Below, piece after piece: positions 13,381 through 27,481 of a stretch of DNA of 64,000 bases. Position 1 is the first letter of the stretch. Each line of letters begins with the position of its first letter. The DNA lies in contig OZ022581.1 in assembly GCA_963669155.1 (NCBI GenBank), positions 9,258,627-9,322,626 of the forward strand, in the 5' to 3' direction. This stretch comes from Arbacia lixula. Its lineage: Eukaryota; Echinodermata; Echinoidea; Arbacioida; Arbaciidae. Both the position numbers and the translations under genes were made by a program. The notes beneath the pieces were generated by a model. The model was given only the letters and a program-made list of their open reading frames with translations, was not told where the DNA came from and made no database searches.

Positions 13381-16300
13381 GTTTAAAGGGTGAGATCATG
13401 ACAATGAGGATACGGCGAGACCGGTGGAAATGACCAGGCATCATATTAATATACCAGTAATATCAATTTACATTCTAGTCTCGGTCCATTAATCAGTTAA
13501 ACTGAGCATGTGGGCATACTGTGACGCATAAACCAGCCTGTGATTTGAGCCGTTCTCCTGTAAACTGTCCTCTTCTTCGTCTCCTTTGAAATACATGAGT
13601 ACACGTATGTTACTTTGGCTTCCATTCAGCTATATGCTTTTAACCTGGGATGTGCATAATGATAAAAACAAAACACATTATACACATTTAGATCAAATCA
13701 CAGATCTTTTCGAAAGTGCTTACAGCTTACTCATGTAAGAAACACTGGCATAGGTCAAAAGTACATCTCTGTAAATACGTAAGATATATGTTGTAATTTG
13801 CACCAAGTTGTACATCTATATTAAGAAATGAAACTCGCGGCATAAACCCAAGATGCTATCACTTCATGAAATCTGCTTAATGCAATTCGGTGCCCCTTTT
13901 CCCAGACTCAGAGCATCGCGTTACAATCTCAGCGACTCGTTTCTTACCCATCGCTCCGACTGGCAAATTGCGACGAATTGATTCAATAAATTTACCCTCG
14001 GAAATCAAATCACAATTTACAAAAGAACATTGGAATTTCGTTCCGTGTTATGTTCTTCAAGGTCAGGGAGCCATAAGTACCACGGTTCTCGGGTCTCCTC
14101 ATTAATGCCAAGGTGCCTTTAGAATGTCTTAATTGATAATAGTCTCACTAAGTACTTTTCGGATGAAGTCGGAAGTATGATTAATGACATCTCCATCATT
14201 TTCGTACTTGTTCCTCATCCAGCTAATCTATACGTGGAATATTGAAATCTTTTAAGTGCATGTGAGATGAATATAGATAAATAGGAGTGACAACAGAAAG
14301 AGACAGAAAAAGGGGGAGAGTGGAAAAACACTGTATATGTACTACGTCATAGAGGACGATGAAGCCAACATTATATCCGCAAACCTGGCTCCATGTTTCG
14401 GATTTTTATTTCAAATGTCTATAAAAATGAAAATCGAATGAAATATATACAATTTTAAGGGAGGGGATGTAAGTGGTAAATACAACTGCCTGTAACTATG
14501 GCAACTATGTCTGTAACTATGGCAGAACCATGGTTTTAACGACCCAGGCCAATTCGTTGCAACAAGGTAAAGCAATTTAATGTTAATATGTTACATAATA
14601 TCATTGCATCAAAAGAAGACTTAGGCACTTCAAATAGTAGTTTATGTGTGCCAGTCAAAGAAATGTAAACGCTATTTCACTTAATTTTGCACTGTAAGAA
14701 TGATTTCAAAAACTTACAATTTTCATTAAAAAGCTATATTCTTTTAATTGAAATTATTGTTTACATCTTATTTCAAATATGAACATGCGAAAAGAATTGA
14801 TTGTAAAGTGAAAGAAATGTTTAATTTTCTTTGATTTGTTTTTGCAAATTATTCTGGATATGTGTTAACTCTTATGTCAGGTTTGTAATATTTGTTTTAA
14901 CATATATACTCAATAGAGGAATAGGAGAGGGGAAATAATTTCAACGACTACATGTATATCTTATTAAAGATGATTTCTTTACTTCATTCTTAAATCATAC
15001 AAGAAGATGACTAGCGATGACGTGAGAGCTGCTATGAGGAAGGGTCCCATAATCTGCACACCTTTATATCGTTAACCTATTCCTTTGTACGTCAGACAAA
15101 CTACTGCTCTTCAAGGTAAGTGTGTATATTATGTAAATATAGTCACATGTGGTACCTTAAGGGTTAATACATTCTAAATGTACAATCTGACATAGTTTCT
15201 GCCATACGCACCATTCGGCATCTTTACATTAGGAATTGTCTTCTTCAAGTGTTTCAAGGTGATAGCACTTGTGTGATTGCTTCCATTTGAACGCGCTCTA
15301 AATCAAGATGATTTACATACTAAGCTACCTTTCACGTGTACGTTACGGCGTACTGCCATGGAAGGCGCTTTAGTTTACACCGTGCATGACTATTGCACGA
15401 CATACAATCTCGTGGGGGATGTACAAAACGCCTGCTAAACAGATTACACTAATTTCACTGAATTCGGACAATATACACCCTCGTTTGAAAACTATGAGTA
15501 TATATGCAAGTGCACGGGAAACGAAGCGGGACACGGGGGAAATGGAGCGCAATTTCAAACGATCGTGACTCTCTGAAATAAAGCACATCCATTTGAAATC
15601 TTGACAGAGTGGAGAATAATGCACGGCGTGTGTGAGAGTGAAAACCACGATTCCTTCACCGCTATCCACCAGTGATGTCGCTATGGGTGGGGGAGGGGGT
15701 GTGGGGGAGGGGGAGGGGGTATTCTTCTCCTTCATGACCCCTCTTCATTCGAGCGTAAGCGGTGGCGATAGTCACATTCAAGAAACTCGTTGCTAATCTT
15801 GCTCTTTAATTGCACAAAATGACCAACAGTTGGTGAATGGGAATTGTTTTTTTTTCTTTAATTTTCTTTGAAATTGTTCTTGTTATTTAAGATATATGAT
15901 TTTTTATGACGCATACTGGGGGCGTCATTTATTCCTCTGATCGTAACGTTTATTCACGGAAGCCAAGGAAACGTCGTCATGACTGTTTCTTTCAAAATTC
16001 TTATTTGATGCTCTTTAGGTCGGTTTCATGGTAGAATTGTACAGATTGTTCATTTTAAACTCATAAACAATAGTACAACATCCCTTCTAGAGAATTAAAC
16101 ATTAATAAGTACTTTGGTGTAAACACATAATGAACGATGGGGAACAAAATGGTTTATCTGTTCGCATATAAAAATAATGATAAATAACAAATTGTGCGAT
16201 TCAAATTTTTCGAAAGGTAAAACTCCGAATATTTATATATTTTTTTATTCCATTTCAAATTTTGCTCCAATTTTCACCCGTTTTCCAATTTTATTGAACT

Positions 16301-17749
16301 TACAACAAATTCTCGGTCATCGTCACAACATCACCTTCAGATCTATGTAGGGTAAAATTCCACTCAATACCTTGCTATGCCCCAGTCAGAGTATTTTGGG
16401 GGACGGTATGAATTTTTAATCGACACAACGCTAGCTCTTTACGCTGGCTCGTGGGACAATCGAATACGCGGGCGATACCATCACGACCACGGCTCAATAA
16501 AATAAACAGCTGATGTGCGATTATGTTGCCCATTACAACATGATAAATGTGCGAGGCGAGGCGAGGTCTGGACAGGAACACATTCTCCCACTTCGTCATC
16601 ACTCCATGTCGCACCTCGACCTTGAAATAATTGCCGCTCTTCTAGCTTACGCGACAATGATTCAATAACAAGTAATATGTAAGGTAAAACCCCACTCAAT
16701 GCCTTGAATTGAAGAATTCAAGATATGTATCTATCTTACACTATGATAATGTATTAAACTTTACGAATAACAATGTAAATCTAATACAGTATATCGTATT
16801 ACATGAGGAGTAGAATGAGAAAGAAACCAAAAATATGAACTAAATTCTGCAGCTAATAATTTTTCAGTCTTTAATTATCATATCGCATATAATACATAAG
16901 CTACGATTACACAGGTGAATTACAACCATGTTCAAATATGTTTTTCCAACTCATTGGTTTTATTTGTTTTTAATATTGCTATATGTTACTGTGCTGGTGG
17001 AAAGAACATTTCTATGATTTTGGACTGATTGAAATTTCTTGTAGGTATTCTGTTTATTTACGCATGACAAATTATTGGATGCGAAAATGTCGACATGCAT
17101 TGTGCAAAGTGTGCAAAGTGCAATAAATAGTATGTTTAGGGATTCATGGTGTGTGGTGCATTGAATTTTACGATTGTTTTTTTTTCCATATATTAACGAC
17201 CTATTTTTTTCATAGTTAAATTCCAAATCATAATTCAAGATTGAAGAATATATTTCCACAAAAATCAAGAATGTTGACAGATTTTGGAAAGAAACTTGTT
17301 TTAATGGTCAGTGTATCCATAATACGTCATGTACGTACCATCATTCAACACATATTAAACCTGTGTAAAATGATTAACAAAGTAATCGAGAAATGTAAAT
17401 TTATTGCAAGGGGAAAGAAATTGGTTTGTGTTAATTAGTTTTGGCTGTCTCGGCGTTTTGATCACGATGATTATGAGTAAGTTGTTTATCAATCTGAATC
17501 CAAAAATGCTGCTAGGATGATTGTACTTATTACATGGGCGTCATCGCAACATACCCCTTTCTCGTTATCACCATCCTATTATAAATTACCATTTAATGGA
17601 ATTCCAATGGAATGTAGAGATAACACCCGACACTTTATTAAAAAAGACAGGAAAGAGATCAGGGCTTCATTGCGGTTGTGAAATAGTGTTTCACCATAGA
17701 TCAGTTATCACTCTAATTTCCATGCTCTTCTTAAAGGGAACGTTCACTC

Positions 17750-17835
17750 TAAATTCAAAATCGAAATCTGTCAAAGGATAAGAAATATATGATATGTTTA
17801 AGTTTTCATTACGTGACGTCACGTGCGAGGTACTC
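17750..17835 (-). repeat. Dispersed repeat carrying a perfect CRE
   Basis: Read on the minus strand, this segment matches the plus strand at 52,811-52,885 in order: ACCTCGCA, then GTGACGTCAC, then TTATCCTTTGAC and GATT. A weaker third copy occurs at 18,040-18,110. TGACGTCA (17,814-17,821) is the consensus CREB/ATF site, here extended to the 14-base palindrome ACGTGACGTCACGT. Confidence 0.45.
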
Positions 17836-18834
17836 TCCCATATGTTGTGTGCTGTATGATTCCATAAATAACTCTTATTTCTGGATTTGATGAAGGAATA
17901 GATCTGCTCCATAGAGGTGTGAGTGTGAAAACATGTTTCTAATGACATATCATGACAATGCACAGATAAAATTGTATATATCCTTTTGAGAAAATTGAAA
18001 TTACAAAAGAAAACAGTACAAAACGTATAATAAAGTACATTGCAAGTAACGTCGTAAATTTAAGAATTTGAAATTTCTTAATCGTGTTACCCTTTGACCG
18101 AAATGGATAAAAACGCATTTTCTTTTAATCAAGTTATCACACTCATTTGTTTCATTATGTTAGGAAGAATATCGCCATGATTATTATGATTACATTACAT
18201 TAATTTTTGTCATCATTATTACTAATTTTGCAATCACCATCATCATGATCCTCGTTATCATCACTTTCTTATCACAATTTCATTCTTATCATTTTCAAAA
18301 GAAAGATATCAGCTCTCATTATGATAACGAATAGAAACTCGTGTGTGGGGTAGCAAGGGCACTTAAACTTGAAATACATAGTACACACTGTAGCTCGGAA
18401 GCAGATGTGTAAATGCCAAATAAGCATGTATGAGACATACATGTGCTATGATTTAGCCCGTGCTATTACAAGCATGGCCCTTGATGTGGGGTAATTGTAG
18501 GATAATAAGGAAACTACGAAACAAGCGTTGCTATGGATACACGGGGCAGAGGGAGTTAGAAGTGCGGAATATGAATAAACAAGATGGATGTCATTTTAAT
18601 TCATGGTTGACATCTGGGTAGTAATACTGTCTGCTAGCAGTCGCCGCATGTAAGGCATTGAGACGTTGAACTACTGTATACCGCGGATGTTGCTGGCAAA
18701 ACAGCGCTGTGGAACACCGACAGATGTAATGCCAAATCGTATTGTGTTACTCAAGTTCACATATGTACATATGTTGCTAATTTTCAATGTATGTATTACA
18801 AACTGACAATTTAAACGACACAACATAACTATTT

Positions 18835-18890
18835 GCTCTCTCTCTCTCTCTCTCTCTGTCTATCTTTCTCTCTCTCCTCTCTTTCTCTCC
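18835..18890. repeat. CT microsatellite
   Basis: Interrupted (CT)n tract, followed by a short CA-rich segment up to about 18,980. Confidence 0.85.
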
Positions 18891-18989
18891 ATTTATAATT
18901 ATCTCCGTATCCTACACAAACATAATACATGTATACACGTACACATACACAAAAATTAACGCACATGCACACACGCACACCAACCCGTT

Positions 18990-21500
18990 ATTGTCTAAAG
19001 GTATTACATAAACAAATATTGACGATATTCATTTCACGCACTTCATTTTCAGACTATTCACTTTCTTTTCAACACCAATATGGCAAGCATCCTAAGTACG
19101 CAACGCTTGTATTGCCTTTCGTTTGTTCTGTGAAATTGAAGTAAAATTGGAAGAAGTTCGGTGAATAAGAAGTGTGCGTGTATATAGCACACTCTAGGAG
19201 ATTGGTAAACACATGTTCGTTTACCTATAGAGATTAATTATGACGCTGTTGCATGTTAATCATAATTACGCGGGATATATTCCAAACGATAATTTCAAAA
19301 ACAGGTGTACTCACATAGAAGAAGCGTCAGGCAGAAACATCGTGTAACCCGGTAAAACCATTGGCGGGGGACCATCATGACAGCTTCAGCGTAGGCTTAT
19401 AGTGCACGGCTTCTACAAATTACAGCAGCTAAACGACTCGTGATTAAGCCGTGTTCCACATTAATCACACCAGCCAGCAATTAATTATCACCACTCGTTC
19501 TTGCCCCAGTTGCAAACACTTTTCACCATTGCAATGATTATATCCGGATCGGCAGCGCGATGTCGATGAAGTGATGTTGAACTTTTCTGGCTCCGAGTAA
19601 GAAATGCCAGTGGTTGCTGCGGTCATGCTTTTCCTGACATTTAGTGACATTTAATTTGGGAAGATGTGATGGAGATGTTTTGTTAAAGGGTTTACTGCGA
19701 GTAGGGGGGGGGGGGTGAAGTTGTATCCCCCGCAGTGGCGTAACTCGTAGTCCCGCTAGATGGTGTTCAAGTTGGGTCCGGGGTGTGAGAGCGTGGCGTT
19801 TCGTGTCGCAGAAGTGCAGTGTGGGCACAGCCGGTGTTTATCCTCCCTCACCGCAGACAACGGCGTACGCTACGCATAGGTAGGTACTTAATACCTACAC
19901 ATCGTCAGAAGCGCGCTGGAGCGAAGATGAGAGAAAAGAACGCCACACGCATCTCGCAATCCTACATATTCATAGCCACACTTCAGCGTTTATCCCGGGC
20001 AGCGCCTCCTAGAAACGAGAGCGAACAAGCAGAGGGATGAAATAGAGACACGGAGAGATGTCGAAGTCACAAATTACATCGCTGCTGCCGTCAAAGATGC
20101 GGGGAAGGTTGTTGGACAGCAAACCTCCGCGGGCCAAACCCCTGCAGTGCGATGCCAAGCATTCGATTCGTCCGTCCCGGCAGCGGCTCGCATGTACAGG
20201 CGTGACAACGCAAGATAAAATAACGGGCCGCGATTAGCGCACGAACACTAATCAATTCTCAACAAAGCAACACATAGGAAAGCAAAGAGCGGTGCACTCT
20301 GGCCCCATGAGGATACGCGACTAGGGCCTAAGAAGATAAAGAGGGGAGTCGAAGGATTCCTCCTCCAAGATGTCGCCCTTTGTCTCCGGTGATTGCGACG
20401 CCGCGATGTCGAGCGGTGATCTCGCGCGGGTTTAATCATTAGATCGTAGCGTAAACCGTCGACGGATGAGGCGCGATGATTGACGGACGCGACAACCACT
20501 TGGACGAAGATGTGACGGGCTAATTAAACGCGGCAACCGTTGTCAGGAGTTGTGCTATACGACAAGAGAGGCTGTTGTGTATTGGGATGGGGGGCGGTAC
20601 CTTGGGGTGGGGTGAGAGGTGGGTGGAACGGATTCTGCGCTGGTAATACAAGCAAGAGAGGCAGGATGGGGTGAAGAGGGGGGGGGGGGGGGGTCAGTGT
20701 GATTTGCCAAATGCCCAACAAGAGAGGCGGTGGGGAATTGCCTATGGGTGGGGGTAGCAATACTGCAAGGGTAGGGCGAGGGGGAGGGGTAGATGGAGGT
20801 AGGGCTGTTGATGTCGAAAAAAAAAATAATAAATGAGGAATGGCTGTTACCAAGAAAAAAAAAGGAGGTGAGAGAACAATAAAGAGAAGAAAATTATGTG
20901 GGATGTAAGCAGGAAGACGAGGATGGCATATGACAATGGGAGGGGAATTGACCACATATGTTCCCTCAAGGAACATGAAAATGTAATAAGTTAATGGGCC
21001 TTGTCTGGCTTGCGTGGGATTGCCAAGGTTAGACGGAGGCGTTTTTGCCGCTTGAGCTCGCCGTCAGTATTTGGTTATGTACAGTATTACCGTTGCGGCA
21101 AAACAATGTATACAGTCATTGAGAGAAATGCCGCTGTCTGCTTATCTTGTTCAGCGGTAGCAGCGACACGCAGTGTGGACACTGTTTACGCCAAACAGCA
21201 TGATTCAATTATGTGAAAGCACCTTGCTTCAATGTCATCTCGATCTCACAGAAAATATGTGTCACTAGACAATGCAATCATAATCGTTTCCTGTTATTCC
21301 CATTATTATGTCTTTCTAGCTCATTGTTATATCGTTAAACGTTATCAGAACGCTACATGTGTCATTACAAGCACCATATTCACCTTCCACTAGTCATGCA
21401 TATTATGTACAATACATGACTTGCATGGGACAAAAGGCAATCAACGTGAAAAGGAGACGGTGTATATCGGTCCTACGCTTTATGAAACAAATCAATAATT
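18990..21500. other. CpG-rich, non-coding region
   Basis: The part at about 19,330-20,520 is clearly richer in CpG than flanking DNA and may be a regulatory island or the edge of an unannotated transcript. Frames crossing it look like by-products of GC-rich DNA. At 20,570-20,880 the plus strand is G-rich low-complexity sequence with a G run near 20,680-20,692. No gene can be supported. Confidence 0.35.
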
Positions 21501-21619
21501 TCACATTCCCTTTCTTCTTTTTGTCCTTTTCTCTCTACATTTCTCTCTCTCCGTCTGTCTTTTTTCTCTCTCCTTTCTTTGTATATCTGTTTCTCTCCCT
21601 CCCCGTATCCGTGTCCCCT

Positions 21620-21639
21620 ACCACTCTCTCTCACACTCT

Positions 21640-21670
<31 letters not shown>

Positions 21671-21742
21671 GCTATCATATACACACACGCACATACACAC
21701 AAACATCTGCTTCCTCTCCCCCTGCTCTCTCTCGCTCTCTCG

Positions 21743-21785
<43 letters not shown>

Positions 21786-21788
21786 CTG

Positions 21789-21849
<61 letters not shown>

Positions 21850-21858
21850 CCTGCTCTC

Positions 21859-21906
<48 letters not shown>

Positions 21907-21915
21907 CCTGCTCTC

Positions 21916-21952
<37 letters not shown>

Positions 21953-22058
21953 GTCTCTCTTCACCCCCTCTACATGCTCTATGTATCTCTCTCTCCCCCT
22001 GTTCCCTCCTCTATTCATATATCTCTCGCATATTCCCTCTCTCTCTCTCTCTCTCTCC
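21620..22058. repeat. CA then CT microsatellite with higher-order units
   Basis: (CA)n at about 21,643-21,670 is followed by a long CT tract from about 21,711 to 22,058. Within the CT tract the punctuation CCCCTGCTCTCTC recurs about every 57-66 bases (near 21,717, 21,782, 21,846 and 21,904), so the array is partly built of larger repeat units. The long serine/leucine or arginine/glutamate frames across it are repeat artefacts. Confidence 0.95.
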
Positions 22059-22059
22059 C

Positions 22060-25000
22060 AATCTTTGTAATTCATGTAATTTTGCATTCTTCTTCTTCTT
22101 CTTTGTACCCGTAAACAACGATCCTCTCCTCTCTCATCCCAGATATCAAGTGGCCACTAATAGGTTTAGAGCGAGCATGGAGCGTCACAAGTACCCCTAC
22201 TTGTGACATGTTGGACCCACTTATACATCATGATGAATCAAGTGGTGTTCCAGTCCAGATCTTGTTTTTTTTTTCCTTCTAATCTTTATTGGCTGTATAT
22301 CGGGCCTTTACAGGTGAAGCGCTTTACGCATTCTCAATATAGTGCTGCGTACAGGAAATGAAGAAACGCGATAAAGAAACAATGGTGCATTATACTAGTT
22401 TCAATTGGTAATTTAAATGTTAATGCATAACAGATAACATTGCCACAAAGCAGCTCAATCCAAGTTTAAACAATGATCAAAGTGCAACACTCTTGTCATA
22501 TCAACTGATGAAGGGCACATGCAGTTGTGACAAGAGGATGGACACATCATTATTATGGTATAACAGTTCTGGTAGACTCACCGGTACCGTTCTCATTTAC
22601 GTCATGGAATTTCTCCCAGGAATAATGAAAAAACATGAGATTTTAAGTTCTGAGGCCATATTCATGAAACCTTACTAGCCTAGTTGGTTTCTAAAATGCA
22701 TGTAGCTGAATGCCTTTTAGTTGCTAACGATGCTTAAGGTTTCATGAATATGGCTCTTGAACTCGAGCAAAAACGGGACCCATGCCCACACTATGGTCCC
22801 GCTGTAGTGACACTATTGGATATTCCATTTATTCATTTCATTTTGATGATATGTTTCATTTAGCCAGGGTGGACTGCCTTACGAAAGAGCCCTAGAATTT
22901 AAAGGGGTAATTCACTCGAGTAAAGTCAGTGTTTGTGAAAAAAAAATATATATGTATATAAATCAGGTTGGTACATATTGCAAAAGAAAAAAGCTATGCC
23001 TTTTATTCACATTTGCAAACTGCAAATCCTGGTAATATTGACACTATATTGGAGTTATTTGGCTTAAAGTTGATATACAATGGAGAAGGAGGGGGTATAT
23101 TGAGACCAATACCATTGCCCATACAAAATTGCGCAAGGAGCGTTAATTAATTTAATGTATCTCGTCATAGATATTTTTATAATGTACGGTGGTTTTTGTT
23201 TGAATTAGCGAAAATCATGTGAGCTGTACATAGCTATAATGATATTTTGGTTGCGTATGCAGATTTTGAAAGGGTTTTGTTCAGCCGGGAGAAACGTTTT
23301 CACATTCGAACTTCAGTGGAATGTTCTTTTGCAAACATGAATGTCTCATTTTATTTTGTACAATTACAAGTGTATTTGTTAATACGCATCTCTCTGTTTA
23401 ATATATAACTACTCCGAGATTATCCCTCGCTTCCCTCCGCTCTCTATTATTTGTATTCTCTTCCCAAATCCGTCCCTGGGTAATGTCTGTCTCTCCCTAC
23501 CATCTCTCATTCTTTCTGAATTCCTCCCCTGCTCTCCTTACCTGTCATCCTACCCCCAGCCCGCCCTCTCCCCAATACCCGCATGCAATCACACATCTCC
23601 CCCAAAAGGCCTAAAACACTCTTTCCCCGTTTCTCACTCCCGTCATATCCCCCCTCTTCCATTTAAGCCGCAGACACAAAGGAGAGGCTGCCGTTTGACA
23701 ATCTCTTATCAGTCTGTCTTTCCGAGGTTGATCTTTAGAAAGTGTGGGTGCCCGTGGCATGCAAAGCGCTCTTTCATTCAATCGTCAGGTGTGGGGAGAA
23801 GTGTTAAGCTGCCAGCTCCTAACCCTTAGAGGGCTGGAATCATTCCGCTTTGCAATCAACCATAATTTTGCCACTTCCTATTACAACACTGCCTTGTTTA
23901 CACCAAAAAATAAAACTATACGCTTGACGTAGGTTGATTAAATTGCTTTTAAATATTTAAAAACAAATCAAATATGACCTTATATCTTGTTTACTTGCTA
24001 GGTGTGCATGCACATCTAAATATAATTTAGAATGAAAAAAAAACCAGATTGCTTATGCACGACGCAGAAACTTAACTCGAATTAAGTAATGAAATCATTC
24101 GGACAGGTTGGATTAACAAAAAAAAAAGTAATGGTTTCTGCACGAAGATTTGAAATCTCTATGCGCAATTGACTAATTTCTTCCCAAGTGATACACAAAA
24201 ATCTGTTAATGCAGCAATCAGGCTGACTAACAAAGGCTCAAGCACTAGATTTGAAATATTGTAAGGCACAGGCAAATATTCACTATCAAATCACACATTA
24301 ATCCCTTGCGCCATTCGAAATACTGTTACATGGGAGTTGCGTTAATTACTCCGGCAAAGGTATTTCAGTCAAGAGTTGATAGAAGCTATGACGTGTTGAT
24401 GTCTTGTTATCGGCAGTACACAAAATTGATTGCCTTCAATGTATGATTTCACCAAAAATGATGGAAGCTCTTCAAACACTGAACATTGTTTGATTTCCAC
24501 ACAATGAGTTACCCCCTTTCTGCTCCCTGTAATTTTCTAGGTAAGCAAATTGACTGGTCATTATGGTTTAGTTTAACTGTAAAGGAAATGATTATAATGA
24601 AATCTGTTTTAATGACCACTTTTACCGTGTGTGATTTAATCACAAAGACTATATTCTTTATTAAACTGTGTTTCTCACTGAAAAATAAAGTTACCTGTAC
24701 ATAAAGACCACCTGCTTAAGAAGACCACATCAATCGTCTCCATTGTGCAGTGTTCTTATGCAGAAAAAAATAAATTCTGTAAAACATGGCAGGAACCCCA
24801 AGTATGACGTTAATGTCACGTTTGTGACACAGTGTTTAAGAACAGCACGAAAAAAAAAGACATATACAGGTAACTATGAATAAGAATACAGTGAAAGTCG
24901 CTTCGAGATCATATGAATATTCTGCGGGATGTTCTAATAAAACAGTATTATGATCGTGTACACAGCTTGGTAAAGTCATTTAGAAATACAGAAAAGAATA

Positions 25001-25240
25001 AACCGCCTATGATCTTGTCAAATGCTACCGCACAGCTACCGTGACACGTTTTTCGGAGAAACTGTCGTCAAATATCATTTCGTCAAATAGAAATAACGCT
25101 GTGAGTGGAGAATACATTTTATTTGATTGTATTTATCCACGATTCAAAACCATGTATATTTCAGCTAACATGGCTAACAACAGCTGTATCTGTTTGTGTT
25201 TGGTTATTTGGAAACGTATGTTGACTGGCTGTGTTTACCA
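22060..25240. other. Non-coding stretch
   Basis: No supported gene. The stretch holds a small inverted-repeat element at 22,654-22,754 and a sequence starting TTAAAGGGGTAATTCACTC near 22,898 that resembles a MITE end. A C/T-rich segment spans 23,400-23,680, and the rest is AT-rich DNA. Confidence 0.45.
22654..22754. mobile_element. Short inverted-repeat element (MITE)
   Basis: The first bases, GCCATATTCATGAAACCTTA, are repeated inverted at 22,735-22,754 as TAAGGTTTCATGAATATGGC. The arms are about 20 bp, the total is about 101 bp, and there is no coding capacity. No clear target-site duplication was seen. Confidence 0.6.
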
Positions 25241-25244
25241 TTGT

Positions 25245-25276
25245 ATGTGTGTGTGTGTGTGTGTATGTGCGCGTGT

Positions 25277-25343
<67 letters not shown>

Positions 25344-25345
25344 CG
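25245..25345. repeat. GT microsatellite ending in CG repeats
   Basis: (TG)n from about 25,245 to 25,335 passes directly into CGCGCGCGCG (25,336-25,345). Alternating purine-pyrimidine DNA of this type can form Z-DNA. A C run (about 25,427-25,442) and CA-rich DNA follow. Confidence 0.9.
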
Positions 25346-25823
25346 GGGAGGTAGCCCCGGTTCTCTTTACTTCCCTTCAACATAAGCTAATGTACAGGGA
25401 GCGACCTATGTGCGACCTGAACTCACCCCCCCCCCCCCCCCCGAACACACACACATAATCATACATAATCATACCTACGCAGACAATCACACATGCGCAC
25501 ACACACGCACACACGTACATGCATTATCTAAATCCAATGATGGAAAGTTTCAGCTCATGAATATTCGCCATTCAATCACGGCTTCCAACCCCGGAGATCG
25601 GGTAGAGCCATACACCACTCGATGAGGTGTACGTGATGTTGCCCAGGCCAGTCCGTTTGGTATTGGATGCAGTTTGGAGTTTGGGGATTGAACATTAGAT
25701 ATTCAATCTCAATTTTGGCCGTCCCGGGAAGTAAAATCACCCCAAATGATGATTTATGGTGGTTTGCTGCAGTAGTGTTGACCTCATTCTTTATCCATTA
25801 CATTACTCTGATCAGTGAGTTAA

Positions 25824-25914
25824 CCCCTTCATAACCAAACGGAATTCTGGTCGGTGGGTCTCGCGTGTTACTGGTAAGAACAAACACCAGTTACGCATTA
25901 AACATGTTAAAGAG
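25824..25914. mobile_element. Possible short TTAA-type MITE
   Basis: TTAA (25,820-25,823) is followed by CCCCTTCATAACC. The other end reads TTAAAGAG followed by TCAA, which would be a mutated TTAA. The match to the family seen at 40,624 and 61,249 is weak. Confidence 0.25.
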
Positions 25915-27442
25915 TCAAAGAACTTAAACCATTATTCCTGGCCTTGCATGTTGCTGTTCTGTATTGCCCAGATGAGATTGAAAACAATGTCTTTACACAA
26001 TTGTTTTAATTATCAATTTGAAATGACAGAAATATGCTTACATAATTGTTTTTTTGTTTTCGTTCACGACAATTTGCAAAAGACAGTGCCGTCGTTGTTC
26101 CCGCTGATGGCGCTCTTCAACGTCGTGATATTAGCTATCAGTATGAACATGGTCTTTTAAATTGTTATGTGGGCAAAATTTCAAAGCGTCCCTCTCAATT
26201 TGTTTCCGCGTATCAAAATATCATGTTCATATTGATTTAGGCGCAGCAGCTATATCACTATTATATTAGGGGGAATGGAGAGGGTGTCATTGCATGAGGG
26301 AGGGATGGGTGCCATTTTTAGTCCCCCGAAGTGTCAAAGTTCTTGTCTGAAGAAGATCGTCATGGAGACGGACAGTCCCCGGGGCAAGACAAACATCTCG
26401 ATGGGGGTGCGTTGACCATACAACACATACCGTGCATACTATTATGTCAAGTCGGGCACAGCAAATGAGTGCTGTAACGAGAACGGTGCTGTCACTTTTC
26501 GTGACTCGTGTTTTATAGACCATGGACATTTAGATAAAGATATAAGTAGTCTACCGCCGTTAAAGACAGAGGGAGCCCTTTTACAACTGTCATGAAACTC
26601 GGTAAGGGCCAGTCAGCATACATCAACGATAACACAATGTGCAATTTTACAGTTATAGCTTCAAGCACATATTGTCAGGAAAAGTGAAAAACTATCCTTG
26701 TTCACATTTGAAACACAGTGACCATAGTCTACACTCAGTCATATAGTGTATTGCAGCGAGCAGCAGCGCGGTTCTTGCGTTGCACACACTGCTTGTATTA
26801 CCGCGGACAATCATTGACTTGTGTGTGGACCATCCGGAGCGGAGAACAGCAATGTGCGGGGTCGGTCTAGAGGCCGCAGGAACCGCGGAGGTTTTGGAGG
26901 AACCGGCCCCAAAAACCTACTCTAAAAATATAAACATCAATATTATTCCCCTCAAAGCCAATTCCCCTCTTTGACGTTTTGAGGAAATATTCTTTAAGGT
27001 ATTTTTTCCACTTTCCTTTGTTTTTACATTTTTTTTTTAATTTCTTTTGACCTGCAAAAGGGCTACGTCGTCTTCTAAGGCAATAAAGGGAAAATCCACT
27101 CCAAAAATAAATCAATCTCAAACTGATCAGCAGAGCAAAAAATAAGAGAGTTATAGACATACATTGACATTTTGGGAGCCAAATCGGCAAAAAAAAAATT
27201 ACTGGGCTTTCCCAATAACCGCTGGCATTCATCGTGTCTGAGGAAAAACAAAACGGCTGCTGTATCATGTGTGTGAGGTTTGTGTGTAAATCATTTGCAA
27301 ACGTTTCTCAATGGCGCACAAACATTTCTTGATGAAGGAAAAAACAGTTATGTCTACATATTTTTCAAACATTCTTCAATAAAATAAGAAAAAAAATGCT
27401 CATCATGGTGACCATGGTAATCTAGCTAGCATATATTGATGT

Positions 27443-27446
<4 letters not shown>

Positions 27447-27480
<34 letters not shown>
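27447..27480. repeat. CA microsatellite
   Basis: Uninterrupted (AC)n tract of about 34 bases. Confidence 0.9.

Positions 27481-27481
<1 letters not shown>

Larger units (their letters stand above)
6990..18830. other. Gene-poor, non-coding stretch
   Basis: No supported gene. The stretch contains short poly-A/G/C runs, two small TTAA-flanked elements (near 7,405 and 11,194), CpG-rich patches near 10,440-10,760 and 12,930-13,380, and long AT-rich DNA (8,300-10,300, 13,500-17,500). Some of the moderately complex DNA at 8,500-9,350 could be conserved regulatory sequence, but that cannot be judged without alignment. Confidence 0.45.

Noticed and set aside
21359-22114. 251-codon frame and its antisense partner
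   Set aside because: Serine/leucine and arginine/glutamate runs produced by CT and CA repeats.
25245-25345. CRISPR-like periodicity in simple repeats
   Set aside because: These are dinucleotide microsatellites in a eukaryotic genome, with no repeat-spacer pattern.
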